Below are positions 56,810-64,000 of a DNA stretch of 64,000 bases, piece by piece. Numbering within the stretch: the stretch's first letter is position 1; every line of letters begins with the position of its first letter. The DNA lies in assembly GCA_037039925.1 (NCBI GenBank), contig JAXRKP010002026.1, positions 1-64,000 on the forward strand, given 5' to 3'. A program made the position numbers and the translations under genes. Under the pieces are notes generated by a model, which made no database searches, was not told where the DNA came from, and was given only the letters and a program-made list of their open reading frames with translations. The stretch is from Doris montereyensis (taxonomy: Eukaryota; Mollusca; Gastropoda; Nudibranchia; Dorididae).

Positions 56810-57065
56810 TCATCTTTCTTCTTCTTCTTCTTCTTCTTCTTCTTCTTCTTCAGCTTCTTCTTCTTCTTCTTCTTCTTCTTCTTCTTCATCTAGTTACAAG
56901 CAAGGCTAGTGTGAATCTTCTTCTCTCTTTACTTCTTCTTCTTCTTCTGAATCTTCTTCTTCTTCTTCTTACAAGCTTCTTCTTCTGAATATCTTCTTCT
57001 AGTTCTTCTTCTTCTTCTTCTTGAATTCTTCATCTTCTTTACTTCTTCTTCTTCTTTTTCTGAAT
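56810..57065. repeat. (CTT)n microsatellite
   Basis: CTT/TTC triplets with interruptions, 56815-56890 cleanest. It lies directly after the stop of the Ig gene, so it may be in the 3' untranslated region. Confidence 0.93.
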
Positions 57066-57254
57066 ATTCTTATTAGTTGGGCTGCAAACATTGTTTGGGA
57101 ATTTGTTTCATTCTGATGGAAGGGAGGGGAGTTTTGAATATCCGGGTGTTCTTGTTGTTTTAGTGTTAATTTTTTTATAGCTGTTGCAAAGGTAAAATAG
57201 TCCATTCATCGTATAAAGCTGCAAGACATTGTTTTATGAACGAATTCACCTTCA

Positions 57255-60215
57255 AGTTATGCAAGGCTAGTGTGAATATTCCCCTTCAAGTTATAAGCTA
57301 GGCTAGTGTTAATATTCCCATCTAGTTAGTTATAAGCAAGATTAGTGTGAATATTCCTTCTAGTTAGAAGCAAGGCTAGTGTGAATATTCCCATCTAGTT
57401 ACAAGCAAGGCTATTGTGAATATTCCCACCTAGTTATAAACAAGATTAGTGTGAATTTCTCCTCCCAGTTATAAAGCAAGGCTAGTGTGAATATTCCCAT
57501 CTAGTTACAAGCAAGGCTAGTGTGAATATTCCCCTAGTTATCTAGTGTAAATTTCTCCATCTAGTTACAAGCAAGGCTAGTGAATATTCCCATCTAGTTA
57601 CAAGCAAGGTTAGTGTGAATATCCCCATCCCATCTAGTTATAAGTTACAAGGCTAGTGTGAAATTTCCCCTCCCATCTAGTTACAAGCAAGGCTAGTGGA
57701 ATATTCCCATCTAGTTACAAGCAAGGCTAGTGTGAATATTCCCATCTAGTTACAAGCAAGGCTAGTGTGAATATTCCCATCTAGTTACAAGCAAGGCTAG
57801 TGTGAATATTCCCATCTAGTTACAAGCAAAGCTAGTGTGAATATTCTCATCTAGTTACAAGCAAGGCTAGTGTGAATATTCCCATCTAGTTACAAGCAAG
57901 GCTAGTGTGAATATCCCCATCTAGTTACAAGCATAGGCTAGGGTGAATATTCCCTTCTAGTGACAAGCAAAGGCTAGTGTGAATATTCCATCTAGTTACA
58001 AGTTAAAAGTGGAATATTCCCATCTAGTGTGAATATTCCCATCTAGTTACAAGCAAGGCTAGTGTGAATATTCCCATCTAGTTACAAGCAAGCAAAGCTA
58101 GTGTGCATCTAGTTACAGGGTTGCAAGGCTAGTGTGAATTTCCCATCTAGTTACAAGCAAGGCTAGTGTGAATATCCCCATCTAGTTACAAGCAAGGCTA
58201 GTGTGAATATCCCCATTCTAGTTACAAGCAAGGCCATCCATCTAGTTACAAGCAAGGCTAGTGTGAATATTCCCATCTAGTTACAAGCAAGGCTAGTGTG
58301 AATATCCCCCATCTAGTTATCCCCATCTAGCAAGGCTAGTGTGAATATTCCCATCTAGTTACAAGCAAGTGTGAATTTCCCATCTAGTTGTGAATATTCC
58401 CATCTAGTTACAAGCAAGGCTAGTGTGAATATTCCCATCTAGTTACAAGCAAGGCTAGTGTGAATATTCCCATCTAGTTACAAGCAAGGCTAGTGTGAAT
58501 ATCCCCATCTAGTTACAAGCAAGGCTAGTGTGAATATTCCCATCTAGTTACAAGCAAGGCTAGTGTGAATATTCCCATCTAGTTACAAGTGAATACCCCC
58601 ATCTAGTTGTGAATATTCCCATCTAGTTACAAGCAAGGTTAGTGTGAATATTCCCATCTAGTTACAAGCAAGGCTAGTGTGAATATTCCCATCTAGTTAC
58701 AAGCAAGGCTAGTGTGAATATTCCCATCTAGTTACAAGCAAAGCCTAGTGTGAATATTCTAGTTACAAGCAAGGCTAGTTACATCTAGTTACAAGGCTAG
58801 TGTGAATATTCCCATCTAGTTACAAGCAAGGTTAGTGTGAATATTCCCATTTAGTTACAAGCAAGCCTAGTGTTAATATTCCCCATCTAGTTACAAGCAA
58901 GGTTAGTGTGAATATTCCCATCTAGTTACAAGCAAGGTTAGTGTGAATATTCCCATCTAGTTACAAGCAAGGCTAGTGTGAATATTCCCATCTAGTTACA
59001 AGCAAGGTTAGTGTGAATTTCCCCATCTAGTTACAAGCAAGGCTAGTTTGAATTTCCCCATCTAGTTACAAGCAAAGCTAGTGTGAATATCCCCATCTAG
59101 TTACAAGCAAGGCTAGTGTAAATTTCACCATCTAGTTACAAGGAAAGCTAGTGTGAATATCCCCATCTAGTTACAAGCAAGGCTAGTGTGAATTTCCCCA
59201 TCTAATTACAAGCAAGGCTAGTGGGAATATTCCCATCTAGTTACAAGCAAAGCTAATGTCAATATCCCCATCTAGGTACAAGCAAGGCTAGTGGGAATAT
59301 TCCCATCTAGTTACAAGCAAGGCTAGTGTGAATATTCCCATCTAATTACAAGCAAGGCTAGTGGGAATATTCCCATCTAGTTACAAGCAAGGCTAGGGTG
59401 AATATTCCCATATAGTTACAAGCAAGGCTAGTGTGAATATCCCCATATAGAGACAAGGCTAGTGGGAGTATTTCCTTCTAGTGACAAGCAAACTAGTATT
59501 TCCTATCTAGTTACAAGCAAAGCTAGTGTGAATATTCCCATCTAGTTACAAGCAAAGCTAGTGTGAATATTCCCATCTAGTTACAAGCAAGGCTAGTGTG
59601 AATTTCCCTTCTAGTTACAAGCAAAGCTAGTGTGAATTTCCCATCTAGTTACAAGCAAGGCTAGTGTGAATTTCCCCATCTAGTTACAAGCAAGGCTAGT
59701 GTGAATATTCCCATCTAGTTACAAGCAAGGCTAGTGTGAATATCCCTAGTTACAAGCAAGGCTAGTGTGTATATTCCCATCTAGCAAGGCTAGTGTGTAT
59801 ATTCCCATCTAGTTACAAGCAAGGCTAGTGTGAATATTCCCATCTAGTTACAAGCAAGGCTAGTGTGAATATTCCCATCTAGTTACAAGCAAGGCTAGTG
59901 TGAATATTCCCATCTAGTTACAAGCAAGGCTAGTGTGAATATTCCCATCTAGTTACAAGCAAGGCTAGTGTGAATATTCCCATCTAGTTACAAGCAAGGC
60001 TAGTGTGAATTATCCCATCTAGTTACAAGCAAGGCTAGTGTGAATATTCCCATCTAGTTACAGGTTAGTGTGAATATTCCCATCTAGTTACAAGGCTAGT
60101 GTGAATATTCCCATCTAGTTACAAGCAAGGCTAGTGTGTATATCCCCATCTAGTTACAAGCAAGGCTAGTGTGTATATCCCCATCTAGTTACAAGCAAGG
60201 CTAGTGTGTATATCC
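57255..60215. repeat. Minisatellite, 35-bp unit
   Basis: About 80 copies of TAGTTACAAGCAAGGCTAGT plus GTGAATATTCCCATC. Many short internal deletions. Ends where the hAT-like element starts. Confidence 0.97.
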
Positions 60216-60225
60216 CCTTCCAATG

Positions 60226-60813
60226 CACGGGGTCACAGGCCAGATCTGGCAGCCAAGTCGGTGCTTCCAGCCCACGACCATCCCATCCCTTCATGCGGGA
60301 AATATTGTTCTTTTTCTATTTTTTTCTCTTTTAATCTTCATTTTATTCTTTTTTCTTTTCCTTTCTTAAATTTTCTTTTTATTCTTTTTTTTATGTCTTT
60401 TTTTTACTTTCATTTTATTTCATTTTTGTTTTGTTTTGTCATTTTTTAAATTTCTTTTTAATTGTTTTTTTTCTTCTTTTCTTTAGCTGCTTGGTTTGTG
60501 AGATTCGGATATTATTATGCGCATACTAGTTGTATTATAATTATCTTGATACAACAACACCTAACTTGACTTTTAAGTAAATATAATATGATAATATAAT
60601 AATGCATTTGTTGCCTTTACTTTATTTCCTTTTATAATAATATATTGTTTTGTATTTTTGATACTGATAAATCAATTGGTTTGTGTTTGCTGATTATATA
60701 TATCTTTCATGTCTTCAATGTAATGTATTAAACAAAATCGTTATCCGACCCACAGTCGCCATTCTCTAAGCTGTCTGGCCCACTTAAAAAAAAGACAAGT
60801 TTGGTGACCCCTG
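60226..60813. mobile_element. Non-autonomous hAT-like DNA transposon (MITE-like)
   Basis: The left end reads CACGGGGTCACAGGCCAGAT followed by CTGGCAGCCAAG; the right end reads CAAGTTTGGTGACCCCTG. GGGGTCAC at the left is inverted relative to GTGACCCC at the right, and GGCCAGATCTGGC plus CGACCCACAG with TCTGGCCCAC are typical for hAT ends. The inside is T-rich with no transposase. Eight bases after the right end (CTTTAGGC) should be the target duplication, but I do not find a match at the left, where the end seems shortened. Confidence 0.5.
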
Positions 60814-61265
60814 CTTTAGGCCCATAACACGTATGTTTGTTCTATGATGATAACATGTACTATGTATTACTGTAATACTGTAAATTTATGCATTGGTTAT
60901 CCTTCTACACATAATGGAATTAAGATTTACAAGTTTTTTTGTTTTCCTTACGATACATAATGTTGTCATTTATATGCTTTCACGCTCTACAAATAAATTT
61001 ACCAGCTTAATGCTACGCTTTATACATATCATCATTTTGTTATGGTTGTTTTGGTTTTTTAATTTAAAAAAAATAATTTTTATTCTTTTCTTTTTCTTTT
61101 TTTTTTTTTTTTTGTTTGTTTGTTTGTTTCCATTTGTTTGCTGTTTCCTTGATAAGACTGTGTGGTTGATAATATTAATATGATTTCTTGCTTTCCGGAT
61201 TTTTCTATTATTTATAGTACTAAGATTTTAGATATTATTATTATTTATATTATGCATATTTAAAT
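60814..61265. other. No gene; AT-rich DNA with a poly-T tract
   Basis: AT-rich sequence with T runs at about 61085-61130. AATAAA near 60991 is a possible poly-A signal but there is no exon to attach it to. A 96-codon open frame is a Phe/Leu/Ile string of the T-rich DNA. Confidence 0.5.
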
Positions 61266-62450
61266 ATAAAACTAGGAATCTGATGAACCGTTGGATCTAT
61301 CTAGATCTATAACTAGGAATCTGATGAAACACTGGATCTATCTAGATCTATAACTAGGAATCTGATGAAACACTGGATCTATCTAGATCTATAACTAGGA
61401 ATCTGATGAAACACTGGATCTATCTAGATCTAGAATTAGGAATCTGATGAAACACTGGATCTATCTAGATCTAGAATTACTGGAATCTGATGAAATGCTA
61501 GATATATCTAGATCTAGAATTAGAAATCTGATGAAACACTGGATATATCTAGATCTATAACTAGGAATCTGATGAAACACTGAATATATCTAGATCTATA
61601 ACTAGGGATCTGATGAAACACTGGATCTATCTACATCTATAACTAGGAATCTGATGAAACTCTGGATTATATCTAGATCTATGAAATGCTAGATATATCT
61701 AGATCTATAATGAAACTGATGAATCTAGATATATCTAGATCTATAACTAGAAATCTGATGAAATGCTGGATCTATCTAGATCTATAACTAGGAATCTGAT
61801 GAAATGCTGGATCTATCTAGATCTATAACTAGAATCTGATGAAATGCTAGATATATCTAGATCTATAACTAGGAATCTGATGAAATGCTAGATATATCTA
61901 GATCTATAAATAGAATCTGATGAAATGCTGGATATATCTAGATCTATAAATAGGAATCTGATGAAATGCTGGACATATCTAGATCTATAACTAGAAATCT
62001 GATGAAATGCTGGATATATCTAGATCTATAACTAGAAATCTGATGAAACGCTGGATATATCTAGATCTATAACTAGGAATCTGATGAAATGCTGGACATA
62101 TCTAGATCTATAAATAGGAATCTGATGAAATGCTATATATATAGACTAGAATAGGAATCTGATGAAATGTTGGATAGATCTATCTAGAATCTGATGAAAT
62201 GAAATCTGATAGAAAATGATGAAATGGATTATCTAGATCTATAACTAGGAATCTGATGAAACGCTGGATATATCTAGATCTGTAACTAGGAATCTGATGA
62301 AACACTGGATATATCTAGATATGTAACTAGGAATCGGATGAAATGCTGGATCTATCTAGATCTAGAATTCGGAATGGGATGAAATGCTGGATATATTTAG
62401 ATGTATAACTAGGAATCGGATGAAATGCTGGATCTATCTAGATGTATTTT
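61266..62450. repeat. Minisatellite, 41-bp unit with AGATCT palindromes
   Basis: About 28 copies of TAACTAGGAATCTGATGAAA plus CACTGGATCTATCTAGATCTA. The part ATCTAGATCTA is rich in overlapping palindromes, so each unit can form a small hairpin. Confidence 0.96.
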
Positions 62451-62514
62451 TTGTTCTGGTTTAAAGAAAGATGGTTTTTGAAAGACTGCACTAGTTTTAT
62501 GTAGATCTGAACCC

Positions 62515-62600
62515 ATAGAGAGATCAAATCAAATCAAATCAATTTATTCAATATATAAGGCCATTGGCCCGAAATACAAATTGCATAATATCATATGCAA
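62515..62600 (-). mobile_element. Retroposon 3' end with (GATTT)n tail
   Basis: Minus strand: GGGCCAATGGCCTTATATAT, then TGAATAAATTGATTTGATTTG. A conserved end followed by a short pentanucleotide tail, as at 49880-50000, but a different family. Confidence 0.45.
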
Positions 62601-62705
62601 ACATAAATGTACACATAGACTTCCATAAGACAAACATGAAACATTGAACTGTACAATATTAGACCTACATCATCGTCAAACAAACATAATATGTCTATTT
62701 ATCAA

Positions 62706-63785
<1,080 letters not shown>

Positions 63786-64000
63786 GCTACGTCTTTCATT
63801 TCACTCTTTTGTCTTGCTGTTTCATTTCACACTTCTGTCTTGCTGTTTCATTTCAGACTTTTTGTTTTGCTGTTTCATTTCAGACTTTTGTTTTGCTGTT
63901 TCATTTCACTCTCTTGTCTTGCTATTTCATTTCACACTTTTGTTTTGCTGTTTCATTTCACACTTCTCTCTTGCTGGTTCATTTCACACTTTTGTCTTGC
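63786..64000. repeat. Minisatellite, 26-bp unit, runs off the window
   Basis: About eight copies of TTGCTGTTTCATTTCACACT plus TTTGTC. Continues beyond the last base. Confidence 0.95.

Overview
The window is animal genomic DNA, not prokaryotic. It has exons with GT-AG junctions, long introns, tRNA-derived SINEs, decayed LINE reverse-transcriptase pieces, a broken mariner-like transposase, a hAT-like non-autonomous element, and a very heavy load of micro- and minisatellites (well over half of the bases by eye). The repeat classes and the immunoglobulin-like gene fit an invertebrate, most likely a lophotrochozoan such as a mollusc. That assignment is inference, because no conserved marker gene is present.

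The one convincing protein-coding locus is a plus-strand gene that crosses most of the window (about 7.1 to 56.75 kb). I recover 19 exons encoding 13 immunoglobulin-like domains of two alternating kinds. Type A is a single 276-nt exon, phase 1-1, with Cys30, Trp46 and Cys74 and an F-strand motif ending in GSH. Type B is split over an 88-nt exon and a 185-nt exon, phases 1-2-1, with Cys28 and Cys71 and a Tyr where the C-strand Trp is expected. The order is A0-B0-A1-B1-A2-B2-A3-B3-A4-B4-A5-B5-A6. After A6 a stretch codes for a hydrophobic segment of about 25 residues followed at once by a stop, which suggests a type I surface protein with almost no cytoplasmic tail. The signal peptide exon is not seen and probably lies upstream of the window. 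A1-B1 to A4-B4 are recent tandem duplications of a block of about 5 kb, introns included. All block boundaries are phase 1, so copy number can change without breaking the frame.

About eight small breaks (single-base indels, one 2-nt insertion, one missing donor GT) interrupt this gene. Most lie in homopolymer runs. Either the copy is decaying or, as I think more likely, the assembly has residual homopolymer errors.

Layout: 1-6.3 kb, purine then pyrimidine low-complexity tract; 6.3-7.1 kb, CA- and GC-rich low complexity; 7.1-16.6 kb, first A-B pair with minisatellites, LINE fragments and SINEs in the introns; 16.7-27.4 kb, one giant intron made almost wholly of minisatellite arrays; 27.7-45.4 kb, four near-identical A-B blocks; 45.4-56.75 kb, a diverged A-B block and the terminal exon, with introns containing decayed A exons, a mariner relic and an array that repeats a 3' splice junction; 57-64 kb, downstream minisatellites, a hAT-like element, an AT dinucleotide tract and AT-rich DNA with no recognisable gene.
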